From: Ruminiclostridium sp.
GTDB lineage: Bacteria > Bacillota > Clostridia > Oscillospirales > Ruminococcaceae
DNA: 54,089 bases
NCBI GenBank assembly: GCA_017395555.1
Contig: JAFPUE010000099.1
Span: 1 to 54,089, forward strand
Reading direction: 5' to 3'
This document shows positions 43,853-53,671 of the stretch, piece by piece. Each line of letters opens with the position of its first letter. Within the stretch, counting starts at the first letter, position 1. The notes under the pieces were generated by a model. It worked only from the letters and a program-made list of their open reading frames with translations. It did not search any database and was not told the DNA's origin. The position numbers and the translations under genes are program-made.

Positions 43853-45699
43853 GTTGTACCTCTGCTTTTATCGTTGTTCTTAGCCTTATAAACAATAATC
43901 TCTTCCTGCTTGAAGGTATAACTGATAAGATTATTGATCTGGTAACATGCCAGCCGGTCGGATGCTCCGATCTTTGCTGAAATGCTGGGCTTAAAATGAT
44001 ATTTTGCCAATGTCAGCTCATTTCCGATAAAATCAAGCATATCCTTTGCCTTTTCATACGGACAATGATCCAGCAGACATAAAAACTGATTACTGTTGTT
44101 ATAGCCTATAAATCCATACTGCTTTGCCGTTACCTCCAGGATCTGTCCCAGCTCTGCAAGCATCTGATTTCCGACTTCACGGCCGTAGCGCGCATTGATC
44201 TCTCCAAGATTCGTCACAGACAGACAAACGCAGCTGAAGGTAGTAAGCGCACCGGCTTTTGCGATCTGCTCGATCTTTTCGTCACAGGAAAGACGGCTGG
44301 GAAGACCGGTGATCTTATCCGTGTAAAGAACAAAATCCATAAGATCTCCCGCACGACCCAGAACAATTGCGCCGACACAGCCAAGACCCAGGAACAGGAT
44401 GGCACCTAAGATCATATAAAGCTCGATGTTCACGCCCATCGTAGATATAGCGCTTGATTTTACGCGGACGTTATTGGCAATTTCCGACTGGTTGTACTCC
44501 GTACCGACAATGTTTACCTGCTCATAGATGCTGTTCACACGGCCTATGATATCCAGGATATCTTCATGAATATTTTCCTGACTGTTCACGTCGGCTGCCG
44601 CAGAGACACCTGAAAAATAACTCAGAATGTATTTGTCTCTCGTGATTGCTTTATCCGTCGCGTAGATCTTTGAATAATAATCCGCGTAGGTATCCATCAG
44701 TACTTCATAGCTATTCTGCGAATAGATAGGATTTTCTTCACTGTCATAGATCTCAAACACATTATTCAGGATAGTACCGCTCGATCTTTCAGCCTCAGTC
44801 ATCTCGGTATCATCCGAACCGTCACGCGGGCTTGTAGAAGACTGTGCTTCCAGCATCCGCTGCTCATATACATCCAGAAGCTTTTTCATTTCTTCCGCTT
44901 CACGCAGCAGTTTTTGCCGTGCTAAATTCTGGTTTGCAATATCTGAGTTATAATAATCACGCAGAAGCTCCGGATCCTGTGTGATACCGGCTTTGAGGGT
45001 TTTCACATAAACATCCTCAAGTCTGGTATCCCTCAGCTGTTCGAGCTGCGTCTGCAGATCATAAAAGCTAAAGCCTGTCTGTGCGGAACGGAAGGATTCT
45101 CCACAGATGTAAATATAATTCAGGATATTGTCAATTCCTTCTGAGATCTGATCCAGGGCAATGATATAATCGTATTTATCCAGAAGCGTATTATCAAGTG
45201 CACCCGGCTTACTTCTGGAAATAACATACTGGTTGCCATACCAGATCATATACTGGTTGACTATCGCCGTCATGATGTTTTGTGCGGTTTCCTCCGAATA
45301 GGAGGAATCAAGTGTTAATTGCACACGATAGTTCGTGGGGGTAATATTGTATTCCTCACCCTTTTCCAGAATTGCCTTTTTCCTGCCTTCTTCATCCTCG
45401 GTCAGGATGCTCTGAACGGTGAGTGAATCTCGTATATAGTCCACATTACAATCCAGACCGATGTTTTCCAATGCGGAATTCACTATGATCGCTGAACGGA
45501 TTTCTTCGGGATCAAGCTTTTCTCCCGTTGGCGTCAGCCCTTCGGAAGCACCGTCGTTCAGGTATTGGATATCCATCGTTACAGTATAGGTCTGCTGATG
45601 GGAAAGATAAAAATAGAGCGCGACCATTCCAAGGAGCATTACTATGATTATCAGGTATTTCCATTTCTTGATATACCTTAAAATCTGAAAGTCTTTCAC
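43849..45699 (-). CDS. Wzz-like chain-length protein fused to degenerate GGDEF domain
   Basis: A 616-aa fusion. Membrane segments at about 14-32 and 428-452 enclose an outside, coiled-coil-rich Wzz-type domain. Residues 460-616 are a GGDEF-like domain (TDKITGLPSRL at its start), but the active-site loop reads YNNSNQF (533-539) and the first metal Asp is lost (LSVTNLGEIN). It should not make c-di-GMP and may instead bind it or another nucleotide. Overlaps of 4 bases on both sides tie it to the second Wzz and the phosphoesterase. I infer nucleotide-sensing control of chain length or export. Confidence 0.85.
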   Translation of the reverse strand: MKDFQILRYIKKWKYLIIIVMLLGMVALYFYLSHQQTYTVTMDIQYLNDGASEGLTPTGEKLDPEEIRSAIIVNSALENIGLDCNVDYIRDSLTVQSILTEDEEGRKKAILEKGEEYNITPTNYRVQLTLDSSYSEETAQNIMTAIVNQYMIWYGNQYVISRSKPGALDNTLLDKYDYIIALDQISEGIDNILNYIYICGESFRSAQTGFSFYDLQTQLEQLRDTRLEDVYVKTLKAGITQDPELLRDYYNSDIANQNLARQKLLREAEEMKKLLDVYEQRMLEAQSSTSPRDGSDDTEMTEAERSSGTILNNVFEIYDSEENPIYSQNSYEVLMDTYADYYSKIYATDKAITRDKYILSYFSGVSAAADVNSQENIHEDILDIIGRVNSIYEQVNIVGTEYNQSEIANNVRVKSSAISTMGVNIELYMILGAILFLGLGCVGAIVLGRAGDLMDFVLYTDKITGLPSRLSCDEKIEQIAKAGALTTFSCVCLSVTNLGEINARYGREVGNQMLAELGQILEVTAKQYGFIGYNNSNQFLCLLDHCPYEKAKDMLDFIGNELTLAKYHFKPSISAKIGASDRLACYQINNLISYTFKQEEIIVYKAKNNDKSRGTT

Positions 45700-46976
45700 T
45701 TCTCCACCTCTTCCGACGCCTTCTTTTCACGTTTGAGAAACGCCAGGACGGTCACAAGGACAGCATCCAGGATCACCGTGAACAAAATAGCATATTTCAG
45801 CCCGATCCGTTCCGTAACATCGGGAACCACAGGTGTCATTGTAACATAATTATGGTTTTTATATTTGCTGTATTCCTTCTCAACGATCCGGATCTCGTTC
45901 ATCGTTGCATCGATCTGTTCTTTCAGGATCGCGAGGGAATTGTCCACTCTCTGAGTATTGACCGCCGCCATAGACGTGTTGACCGGATCCTCGATCGTAC
46001 TTATATTCAGACTTGTCTTATCGATCTGACGCCTGATCTCCTCTGCGACTTCCTCGTAATTCGTTACTTTCATGGAATAATTGTCAATTCCGACCTTCGT
46101 TTTGGACATGTAGAACTCTCTCTTTGAATCCAGGGCCGGAACAAATACAACACTTGTCAGCTCCGATTCATAATCCTTCAGGATATTATTATAAAGCTCC
46201 TGCATATTACGGTTGAGAGTATAGTTGTTCGATTTATCCCATAATTCGTAGTTCAACCTTGCTATATAAGCGTTCCGGTCATGTGTGACCCCGCGCTCGG
46301 TTATGATAGCCTCGATCTCCTTCAGGCTCGTGAGCCGGTATCGGTCAAGAATGTTGATCAGCTCCTGGAAAGTTGTTCCGTCCGAGCTGACGAAGTCCTT
46401 ATTGTTATCCTGCTGCGAGCGAAGGTATTTTTTCAGCTGATTCAAGGCTGAGTCATAATACCTCACATAATCGATGTATTCCATTTTTTCTTCATCCATA
46501 ATATTCAGATTAAGAACAAGCTGATCGTTGCTGTAAGTATTGTGAAAATGATCAATATAGGCATAAACTATCGAATGAAGCAGTCCCTCAGCGCTGACCG
46601 CACCAAGCTGATCGTCATATTCTGCATTGTAGGTGACAACAAACTGCGTGGTAAGCAAGGATGCGTTACTGCGGGGAAGTATGCTGATCTCATCGGCGAT
46701 CTTCCCTGTATTGACCATTCCTTCCAGACCGGCATTACGGATGCCGTTTTCTATGATATCATCGGTAAAAATATCGTATGCATTAAAATAGGATCCGTTC
46801 GGAAAAAGTCCCTCTGATGCATTCGGATATGTAAAGGTCAGCACCACCGAAGATGAGCGCGGGCTTGCCATATACGACCAGAGGCAAAATACCAGTAAAA
46901 AAACGATCGAGAATATCAGGATCCGCAAAAAATACTTCCGTAACACGAATAATACACGGGTAGCCAGATTTTTCAT
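45696..46976 (-). CDS. Second Wzz-like polysaccharide chain-length protein
   Basis: A 426-aa protein with the same layout as the Wzz part of the next gene: one membrane segment near 15-35, a long outside coiled-coil-rich domain, and a second membrane segment near 390-412 (YAILFTVILDAVLVTVLAFL). The shared opening ASEGLFPNG / ASEGLTPTG shows that the two are paralogues. It likely sets polymer length with Wzy. No tyrosine-kinase partner (Wze/CpsD) follows. Confidence 0.82.
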   Translation of the reverse strand: MKNLATRVLFVLRKYFLRILIFSIVFLLVFCLWSYMASPRSSSVVLTFTYPNASEGLFPNGSYFNAYDIFTDDIIENGIRNAGLEGMVNTGKIADEISILPRSNASLLTTQFVVTYNAEYDDQLGAVSAEGLLHSIVYAYIDHFHNTYSNDQLVLNLNIMDEEKMEYIDYVRYYDSALNQLKKYLRSQQDNNKDFVSSDGTTFQELINILDRYRLTSLKEIEAIITERGVTHDRNAYIARLNYELWDKSNNYTLNRNMQELYNNILKDYESELTSVVFVPALDSKREFYMSKTKVGIDNYSMKVTNYEEVAEEIRRQIDKTSLNISTIEDPVNTSMAAVNTQRVDNSLAILKEQIDATMNEIRIVEKEYSKYKNHNYVTMTPVVPDVTERIGLKYAILFTVILDAVLVTVLAFLKREKKASEEVEK

Positions 46977-47000
46977 GCTGTTTTATTCTCTCCTTTCACT

Positions 47001-48326
47001 TCATTCATTACGGCGTAACCATCTGATGCCGATATTTTGTTCATATACTTCCGCCTTCCTGCTTGAAAGCACAGCTGCGCCGCCGGTGACGAAGCCTACA
47101 TAATTTATGGAGTAATAGAAATAAGTATTATCGGTTAAATAAGTAATAAAGCAGTACACAACGACCATCATCGTAAACGTCATAGCTTCCCAGCCGTATC
47201 GCCTGCGGATGCCGTTGAGTTTGATCCAGCTGTTGCTCCACAGCCAGAAGATGAAGCCAAAGAAGCCAAGTTCGATAAAATAGGTGATGTATTCATTGTG
47301 TGCATTCTGAACAGCGATCACGACATTTTTCGATGCTTCGATCACATCGGTCGTTTCATTGGAATGGGTGAAAATGAATCTCAACCCTCGGCCAAAGTAA
47401 TCGGGCGATAATTCAAAAAAGTCAGCATAATACGTATAGATGGCATCGCGGCTCATCGTGTTGATACCAAGCGAATTCATCACTGTTTCGTAATATCCCT
47501 GCTTTATGAGGAGCAGATAAGCATATGCCCCCAGGAACAAAGCCACTTCAAAAGCGATCAATAAAATCCATCTTTTTTTAAATGAGAGCTTATGGAAACA
47601 CAATCCTATCAGAAGTCCTATGATGATCGATATTACTACAATTCGCTTCAGGCTGAATGAAAAGCACAGAAGCGCTGCCGCAAAAAGAAGGATACTGCGC
47701 GAGTCTTTTTTCAGCGTCCACGTATAATACATCAGGAAGATACCGAGTCCCTGCGCAAGGTCGTGCAATTCCATGTATCTCATTGCCGGACCGGTTTTTC
47801 CTGTAAAGGAAATCAGAAGTGTCAGGTATTGCTGGCCAAACTCTGCGGCCCCATAATCCAGGATCGCCTGTAAGGCAACCATTGCAACGGCTATCAGTGC
47901 GCCGTAGAAGGTATAATCAACCACTTTTTTGCCGAATGTCCATATTGCACATGCTACAGCCAGCGCAGTCAATTCGGCACTGCCGACAGTAACCAATCCT
48001 CGCAGGATATAGTTCAGATCCGTCTGATTGAAGATCCAGATCATGAGAGAGATCATCGCAATGCCGATATAAGGAATCGACCACAGCCACGCCAGATCAA
48101 GCGCTACACGAATACGCTTCTTTATGACGGTGACAAGAAAATATAAAACTGAAAGAACGATCACTCCGGCGTCGCAAAAATGCCGGACTATCGTGGGGAG
48201 GAACGGTATGATCGCCTTTCGTTCTGTGGAAGACAAAAATGCAAATGCTACCAGGAGAATGTAGGCTATGACGATCAGATAATAGAAAAGCCCTTTTTTC
48301 GGTTCCACGTATTGTGTGTCGCTCAT
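47001..48326 (-). CDS. O-antigen/EPS polymerase (Wzy type)
   Basis: A 441-aa protein with about 11-12 membrane segments and a large outside loop containing GRGLRFIFTHSNETTD and NAHNEYITYFIELGFFGF, the O-antigen ligase/polymerase pattern with the NxHNxY motif. It joins repeat units after flipping. Its start overlaps the small 66-aa gene by 4 bases. Confidence 0.88.
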   Translation of the reverse strand: MSDTQYVEPKKGLFYYLIVIAYILLVAFAFLSSTERKAIIPFLPTIVRHFCDAGVIVLSVLYFLVTVIKKRIRVALDLAWLWSIPYIGIAMISLMIWIFNQTDLNYILRGLVTVGSAELTALAVACAIWTFGKKVVDYTFYGALIAVAMVALQAILDYGAAEFGQQYLTLLISFTGKTGPAMRYMELHDLAQGLGIFLMYYTWTLKKDSRSILLFAAALLCFSFSLKRIVVISIIIGLLIGLCFHKLSFKKRWILLIAFEVALFLGAYAYLLLIKQGYYETVMNSLGINTMSRDAIYTYYADFFELSPDYFGRGLRFIFTHSNETTDVIEASKNVVIAVQNAHNEYITYFIELGFFGFIFWLWSNSWIKLNGIRRRYGWEAMTFTMMVVVYCFITYLTDNTYFYYSINYVGFVTGGAAVLSSRKAEVYEQNIGIRWLRRNE

Positions 48327-48523
48327 CTGTAACTTCCCCCGAAAGTGCCACTCCGTATCCGTTCCGTCTCACACTCCACAGCCGTTCCGGACGCCGCACG
48401 CTGTGGTTGATCGGATCTTACTTCGACATCATACAACTGACGGTCTGTAATTGCGGCAGAGAATGCTTCGCCTTTTATTCTGCCCATAAGACCGTCTGAA
48501 TTTTCAAATATTACCAGATTCAT
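48323..48523 (-). CDS. Small hypothetical protein (66 aa), first gene of the polysaccharide operon
   Basis: ATG 48523 follows GAGG; a longer frame starts above the inferred RNA start and is unlikely. The stop overlaps the Wzy start as ATGA, which supports real translation. The sequence (MNLVIFENSDGLMGRIKGEA...) is not recognised; it is soluble and ends in Arg-, Ser- and Gly-rich residues. Confidence 0.5.
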   Translation of the reverse strand: MNLVIFENSDGLMGRIKGEAFSAAITDRQLYDVEVRSDQPQRAASGTAVECETERIRSGTFGGSYR

Positions 48524-48559
48524 TTCAGCGCCTCGTATTTGCGTGATATTAACTACTTT

Positions 48560-48588
48560 ATTATAATGCATTTTGTCTTGAAATGCAA
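48560..48588 (-). promoter_or_regulatory. Main promoter of the polysaccharide operon
   Basis: Minus strand: -35 TTGCAT (48583-48588), 17-base spacer, -10 TATAAT (48560-48565), reading into the small gene, wzy and both wzz genes. Confidence 0.78.
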
Positions 48589-48740
48589 GTGCTTTTTACA
48601 CGGAATTCTCATTTTTGTTGTTTTTTTTGTTGTTTTTCACGAATCGGAGTTCTGTTTTGGGAACGCAGCGGCCTGTTTTTGGAAATTCCTTCCTCCGTCC
48701 GTTCAGAATTTTCCATATTTTTCAAACTTCTGATACACGC

Positions 48741-49877
48741 TTATCCGGTTTCGTGATATGCGTGTATTGTTCTTTCTACAACATCGTTCCAGTTATATTT
48801 TTCGCAGACAAATTCCGATGCCGTATCCCGAAGCCTTTCAACCTCATCCGGATGATCGATCAGATCCTGCAGTTTCTCTTTCAGATCACTGATATTTCCT
48901 TTTTCAAAAACAACGGCATGATTGCCAGTTACCTGCGTACACTCTTCTATGCCTGATACCAGACAGCAATTACCATAACTCATCGCTTCCATAAGGCTGA
49001 GCGGCATACCCTCAAGATCGCTTGGCAGAACATACACATAAGCGTTGCTGTACAGTTCCTCCAGCACCCTCCCTTGCTGAAAGCCGGTAAAAATAACATC
49101 GTCGCCGGCCATTTCCTTAAGAGTGCTCATATACTCATTTGTGTCAGAGCTGCCGCCCGTGATCACAAGCTTCTTTTCTGTCGTAATGCTTTTCCATGCC
49201 TCCAGCAGATAATGAACTCCTTTTTCCGGCACGAGCCGTCCTAAAAACAATACATAGCCGTCTTTGTGAAGTCCCCAGCTTTTTTCAATTTCAGACACGT
49301 CCCTTTTTTCCGGTTTATTCACACCATTGGGAATATAAACAGTATCACGGCCGTAGGTTTTCAAAAAATACTCCTGCGTTTCCTTACTCAGCACTATGAT
49401 CCGATCTGCATACCTTACCGCATTTTTTTCGCCCATTCTGATGTACCAGGACGCAAATTTTCCCCATTTTTTTCTTGCCCAGTCAAGACCGTGCACCGTG
49501 ACAACTATCCGTTTTCCGAAAAGCTTCGGCAGCCAGCACATAAAAGCCGGTCCTTCGGCGTGGATATGAACGACATCATACTTGCCGAAAGCAGTACGGA
49601 AAGCCGCTGCGAATGACGATGTCGCAGCCGCCAATCCCTTTTTATCGATGGTCCACACAGTTCTGAGCCGCACTCCCTTGTATTCATCCGCTCTTTTTTC
49701 ATCATGTTTACGACCGCTCACATGATGCCCGGAACGGTTAAAGCAGGTGACGCTGTGTCCCAGAGCGACCATCCGCGAGGACAATTCAGCCACTACGATC
49801 TCAACTCCGCCTTCCCGCGACGGAATTCTTTTATGACCGAACATTGCAATGTTCAAGCTTTTTCCGGAATCATTCAT
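48741..49877 (-). CDS. Family 4 glycosyltransferase
   Basis: ATG 49877 follows AAAGGTG. The 378-aa GT-B enzyme (IPSREGGVEIVVAELSSRM, HAEGPAFMCWLPKLF, FLGRLVPEKGVHYLL, SDLEGMPLSLMEAMSYG) resembles rhamnosyl- or galactosyl-transferases that act early in repeat-unit assembly. It is a single gene upstream of the main operon under its own promoter. Confidence 0.9.
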   Translation of the reverse strand: MNDSGKSLNIAMFGHKRIPSREGGVEIVVAELSSRMVALGHSVTCFNRSGHHVSGRKHDEKRADEYKGVRLRTVWTIDKKGLAAATSSFAAAFRTAFGKYDVVHIHAEGPAFMCWLPKLFGKRIVVTVHGLDWARKKWGKFASWYIRMGEKNAVRYADRIIVLSKETQEYFLKTYGRDTVYIPNGVNKPEKRDVSEIEKSWGLHKDGYVLFLGRLVPEKGVHYLLEAWKSITTEKKLVITGGSSDTNEYMSTLKEMAGDDVIFTGFQQGRVLEELYSNAYVYVLPSDLEGMPLSLMEAMSYGNCCLVSGIEECTQVTGNHAVVFEKGNISDLKEKLQDLIDHPDEVERLRDTASEFVCEKYNWNDVVERTIHAYHETG

Positions 49878-49921
49878 CGTTCTTTCACCTTTACTGAACC
49901 CACACAAATTAGTATATGGTT

Positions 49922-49950
49922 ATTTTAACACACTTCGGGCAATTTGTCCA
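49922..49950 (-). promoter_or_regulatory. Promoter of the GT4 gene at 48741
   Basis: Minus strand: -35 TGGACA (49945-49950), 17-base spacer, -10 TAAAAT (49922-49927). A small hairpin AGCGGCT/AGCCGCT (about 49996-50023) lies between this and the divergent promoter at 50053. Confidence 0.6.
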
Positions 49951-50052
49951 CCGTTTTGAAAGAAAACCCACCAAAAACTTCATTATAAAAGCGAAAGCGG
50001 CTGACAGGAAAGTGTAAGCCGCTAAAAAGTAACATATCCGTTCCGAAAGGGC

Positions 50053-50081
50053 TTGACATTTTACATCATTTTTTGTATACT
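50053..50081 (+). promoter_or_regulatory. Promoter of the priming sugar transferase
   Basis: -35 TTGACA (50053-50058), 17-base spacer, -10 TATACT (50076-50081). Confidence 0.78.
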
Positions 50082-50140
50082 GAATTCAAAAAGGTGGAGT
50101 GTATCCATCCATAAAAAGAAATGAAGGGGAGGTAGTATTA

Positions 50141-50794
50141 TTGAGTGTCGTCAAAGAAGCTGAACATCAGACGGATGCGAACGTCACAGGATTCAAGCGC
50201 AAACCTGTGTATGATTTCATCAAGCGGCTGCTTGACATCATTTTCTCCCTATTGGCTTTGATCGTACTATCACCTGTATTTCTGATCACGATGATCGCAA
50301 TATACATAGAAGACCCGGAGCCTGTGATTTTCAAGCAAGTCAGGATCGGTCTGAACGGACGCAAGTTCGTGATCTTTAAGTTCCGGACAATGTATACCCA
50401 CGCAGAAAAATTGAAAGAACATATCAGGTCGCATAATCATAGTCAAGGCGCAAACTTCAAGGTCAAGGAAGATCCCAGGATCACACGCGTAGGCAGTTTT
50501 CTGAGAAAATCCTCCATAGATGAGCTTCCGCAGCTTATCAACATTCTGAAGGGTGAAATGTCGATCATCGGACCACGCCCGTTCATTGAGTGTGAGCAGG
50601 AGCTCCTGCCGGGTGATCGTCTCTTGGTCAAGCCGGGGCTTTCCTGCTACTGGCAGATCGGCGGGAAGAACAGTCTCAGCATGCAGGAACAGATCGAACT
50701 TGACAGAAAATATATCAGGGAGAGATCTTTATTGGTCGATATAAAAATCGTACTTTTAACATTGAAGTTCATCATCCATAATCTGAATGATTGA
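50141..50794 (+). CDS. Priming undecaprenyl-phosphate sugar phosphotransferase
   Basis: I chose TTG 50141 because GGGGAGG stands 8 bases before it; a frame from 50099 lacks a ribosome site. The 217-aa protein is a polyisoprenyl-phosphate hexose-1-phosphate transferase (WbaP/PglC-like). It has one membrane segment (DIIFSLLALIVLSPVFLITM), then FKFRTM, the basic stretch DPRITRVGSFLRKSSIDELPQL (split by the catalytic Asp-Glu), and GPRPF. It loads the first sugar onto the lipid carrier. It is read opposite to the rest of the locus under its own promoter. Confidence 0.9.
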   Translation: MSVVKEAEHQTDANVTGFKRKPVYDFIKRLLDIIFSLLALIVLSPVFLITMIAIYIEDPEPVIFKQVRIGLNGRKFVIFKFRTMYTHAEKLKEHIRSHNHSQGANFKVKEDPRITRVGSFLRKSSIDELPQLINILKGEMSIIGPRPFIECEQELLPGDRLLVKPGLSCYWQIGGKNSLSMQEQIELDRKYIRERSLLVDIKIVLLTLKFIIHNLND

Positions 50795-50854
50795 AGAAAC
50801 CGGACTGACAGCTTGCCCGGATCCGTACCGCTTCATTATCTGGAGCAAAACGCT

Positions 50855-50940
50855 GCGCAACCCCCACACGCTATGTATTCAACCGGCATATTTTATCTAT
50901 GCCATATTGAAACTTCGCAAGTGGGGGTTGCGCTGTTTTA
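50855..50940 (+). terminator. Long hairpin between convergent genes
   Basis: A perfect 13-base stem GCGCAACCCCCAC (50855-50867) / GTGGGGGTTGCGC (50921-50933), with an inner GGCATA/TATGCC stem and a T-rich tail. It probably ends both convergent transcripts; the loop of about 50 bases is unusually large. Confidence 0.65.
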
Positions 50941-51005
50941 TGTCTGATCATCAACCGGAAAAGGTTTCAGGCAATAACTGCCAGAGAGCAGTTGTTGAGG
51001 ACACG

Positions 51006-52076
51006 TTATTTTTTGTAGTATTCAGCATACCATTGAGCGAATTTTCTCAGTCCATCACGGATGCCGGTTTTCGGACGGAAGCCGTAATCGTCTTCAAGTC
51101 CCCCGGTGTCCGCATAGGTAACCGGAACATCACCGGGCTGCATACCAACAAGTTCACGATGACCTTCAAAATCATAGTCGGCAGGGAGAACACCGGCGTT
51201 CACAAGTTCTTCCTGCAGGGTACTGATATAATCAAGCAGGTTTTCGGGAGCGCCGCCGCCTATATTGTACACAGCATAAGGCGGAATCGGAAGCCCGTCC
51301 TCTCCGTTCGCTTTCTCCGGCGCACCCTGCATAACTCTGAAGACTCCCTCAACTATGTCGTCAATGTAGGTGAAGTCACGCTTGCAGTTACCGTAGTTGA
51401 ATATCCTGATAGTACCGGAATGAGCCAGTATTTCGGTCGCAGAGAAGTAAAACATATCCGGTCTTCCGGCAGGACCGTAAACCGTAAAAAAGCGCAGGCC
51501 TGTGGACGGAATATTGTAGAGCTTGGAGTAAGAATGAGCGAGAAGCTCGTTGCTTTTTTTAGTAGCTGCGTAAAGAGATACGGGATTATCCGCCTTGTCC
51601 TCTGTGCTGAACGGGACCTTCTTGTTTCCACCGTAGACGGAAGAGGATGACGCATACACGAGATGTTCCACCGGATTGTTCCGGCAGGCTTCAAGGATGT
51701 TATAGAATCCGATTATGTTTGACTCGATGTACACATCCGGGTGGTCGATAGAATATCGGACACCCACCTGTGCCGCAAGGTTGACTACAATGTCGAAGCG
51801 GTATTCTGCGAACAGTTTATCGATCAGCGCCCTGTCAGCAATAGAGCCCTTTACAAAGATATGCTCAACGGGTGAGGTTTCGGCGCTTTTTTCTATAAGC
51901 GAAAGGCGGTACTCCTTCAGTTTCGGATCGTAGTAGTCGTTCATGTTGTCGAGAGATACGACTGTACCGCTGTTCATCTCCTTTAACAGCCTCAGCACCA
52001 GATTTGCACCGATAAATCCGGGCGATCCGGTGACAAGAATACTTTTGCCGTTCAGGTCGATTTTCACTTTGCTCAT
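51006..52076 (-). CDS. UDP-glucuronate 4-epimerase-type SDR enzyme
   Basis: A 356-aa extended short-chain dehydrogenase. NAD-binding GSPGFIGANL (17-26), the DNMNDYYDPKLKEYRL stretch typical of UDP-glucuronate epimerases, the catalytic YAATK and an ASSSSVYG motif. It should make UDP-galacturonate from UDP-glucuronate. It starts 5 bases after the UDP-glucose dehydrogenase gene, giving a two-step pathway. Confidence 0.87.
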   Translation of the reverse strand: MSKVKIDLNGKSILVTGSPGFIGANLVLRLLKEMNSGTVVSLDNMNDYYDPKLKEYRLSLIEKSAETSPVEHIFVKGSIADRALIDKLFAEYRFDIVVNLAAQVGVRYSIDHPDVYIESNIIGFYNILEACRNNPVEHLVYASSSSVYGGNKKVPFSTEDKADNPVSLYAATKKSNELLAHSYSKLYNIPSTGLRFFTVYGPAGRPDMFYFSATEILAHSGTIRIFNYGNCKRDFTYIDDIVEGVFRVMQGAPEKANGEDGLPIPPYAVYNIGGGAPENLLDYISTLQEELVNAGVLPADYDFEGHRELVGMQPGDVPVTYADTGGLEDDYGFRPKTGIRDGLRKFAQWYAEYYKK

Positions 52077-52081
52077 GTCTT

Positions 52082-53575
52082 TTAATCCCTCCGGAACAGG
52101 TCTCTTGTATATACCTTGTCTGCCACATCGTCAAGGACAGGATCGTAGCGGTTTGCAAAGATGCATCCGCTCTTCTTCTTGAACTTCTTCAGATCGTTCA
52201 CGACGAGCGAACCAAAGAAAGTGCTGCCGTTTTCAAGCGTCGGCTCATAAATGATTAGGGTCGCGCCCTTTGCCTTAATGCGCTTCATAACGCCCTGTAT
52301 GGAGGATTGACGGAAGTTGTCGCTGTTGCTCTTCATTGTCAGGCGGTACACGCCCACAATGATCTCCTTCTGTTTGCTTTCCTGCTCTGCAGAATAAGAA
52401 GCACTGTTGCCGTATGCGCCTGCGATCTCAAGGATCCTGTCTGCAATGAAGTCCTTTCTGGTGCGGTTGGACTCAACGATAGCAGACATGATGTTCTGCG
52501 GAACGTTCTCATAATTCGCGATAAGCTGCTTTGTATCCTTCGGCAGACAGTAGCCGCCATAACCGAATGACGGGTTGTTGTAGTAGTCTCCCACACGGGG
52601 ATCAAGGCAGATACCGCGAATGATGTCCGCTGTATCCAGCCCCTTTACCTCTGCATAGGTGTCCAGCTCGTTGAAGAAAGAAACACGGAGTGCGAGATAT
52701 GTGTTGGCGAAAAGCTTTACAGCTTCGGCTTCAGTTGTGGACATGAAAAGAACAGGTATATTTGTCTTGATCGTACCATTCTGCAGCAATTCGGCAAAAG
52801 TCTCTGCCGCCGTCATATTCTTCTCATCAGAGCCCATTATGATACGGCTTGGGTAGAGATTATCATAGAGCGCCCGTGATTCTCTCAGGAATTCCGGGCT
52901 GAAAATTATGTTATCCATGCCGGTCTTTTCACGGATCTTCGCTGTGTAGCCGACCGGAATCGTGGACTTGATAACGATCATAGGCTGCTTCTTCTTATGC
53001 TTTGTGGTCGCCTTGATAAGCTTCAGAACAGTTTCAACAGCAGAGCAGTCAAAGAAGTTTGTCTTGGGGTCATAATTGGTAGGCACGGCAATGATGATAT
53101 AATCCGCATCCCTGTATGCACTTTCACCGTCCGTGGTAGCTTTGAGTGAAAGCTGACGCTCATCATGCTCTGTGAGGTACTGCTCGATGAAGTCGTCCTG
53201 AATTGGCGACTGCCAGTTGTTCAGCTTTTCAACCTTTTCGGGTACGATATCCACAGCAGTCACGTCATTGTGCTGTGAGAGCAGTACGGCGAGGGAAAGT
53301 CCGACATATCCCGTTCCTGCAACGGCAATCTTCTTGCGCTCTACGCTTTTCAATTCAACAGTGTCATCAGCAAGCGTATCTCTGTAGTCGAATTCCAGGA
53401 CCTCCGAGAGCGCCAGAAGCTGATCCACAGAGGGGGTGTAATCGAGAGATTCCAGTCTGGACAGCAATGAACGGTTGATACCGGTCTTTTTTGCAAGACT
53501 GCTCTGCGAGAGCTTCAGTGCCTTTCTCTTACTGACCACTGTCCTTGACAGTTTTTCCAATGAAAGATGCTTCAT
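52082..53575 (-). CDS. UDP-glucose 6-dehydrogenase with N-terminal XRE-type HTH
   Basis: A 497-aa fusion. Residues 8-62 are a lambda-repressor-like HTH ([20 protein letters not shown]). Residues about 80-497 are a nucleotide-sugar dehydrogenase: NAD loop [21 protein letters not shown], and the catalytic Cys in [14 protein letters not shown]. It makes UDP-glucuronate. The fused HTH suggests that the enzyme also binds DNA, perhaps its own leader, where a 13-base palindrome lies at 53614-53626. Confidence 0.9.
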   Translation of the reverse strand: MKHLSLEKLSRTVVSKRKALKLSQSSLAKKTGINRSLLSRLESLDYTPSVDQLLALSEVLEFDYRDTLADDTVELKSVERKKIAVAGTGYVGLSLAVLLSQHNDVTAVDIVPEKVEKLNNWQSPIQDDFIEQYLTEHDERQLSLKATTDGESAYRDADYIIIAVPTNYDPKTNFFDCSAVETVLKLIKATTKHKKKQPMIVIKSTIPVGYTAKIREKTGMDNIIFSPEFLRESRALYDNLYPSRIIMGSDEKNMTAAETFAELLQNGTIKTNIPVLFMSTTEAEAVKLFANTYLALRVSFFNELDTYAEVKGLDTADIIRGICLDPRVGDYYNNPSFGYGGYCLPKDTKQLIANYENVPQNIMSAIVESNRTRKDFIADRILEIAGAYGNSASYSAEQESKQKEIIVGVYRLTMKSNSDNFRQSSIQGVMKRIKAKGATLIIYEPTLENGSTFFGSLVVNDLKKFKKKSGCIFANRYDPVLDDVADKVYTRDLFRRD

Positions 53576-53613
53576 ACAAATCTACCTCCGTCTATATTGT
53601 TGCTGACAGAAAC

Positions 53614-53626
53614 ACAAATTATTTGT
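53614..53626. promoter_or_regulatory. Candidate operator palindrome
   Basis: ACAAATTATTTGT is a perfect 13-base palindrome just past the inferred RNA start of the dehydrogenase gene. It is a plausible self-regulation site for the HTH; not tested. Confidence 0.4.
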
Positions 53627-53639
53627 TTGTTGTGATTTT

Positions 53640-53668
53640 ATTATAGCAGATGCAGCTATGAATGTCAA
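53640..53668 (-). promoter_or_regulatory. Promoter of the UDP-sugar operon
   Basis: Minus strand: -35 TTGACA (53663-53668), 17-base spacer, -10 TATAAT (53640-53645), a consensus match in both boxes. Confidence 0.85.
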
Positions 53669-53671
53669 TAG

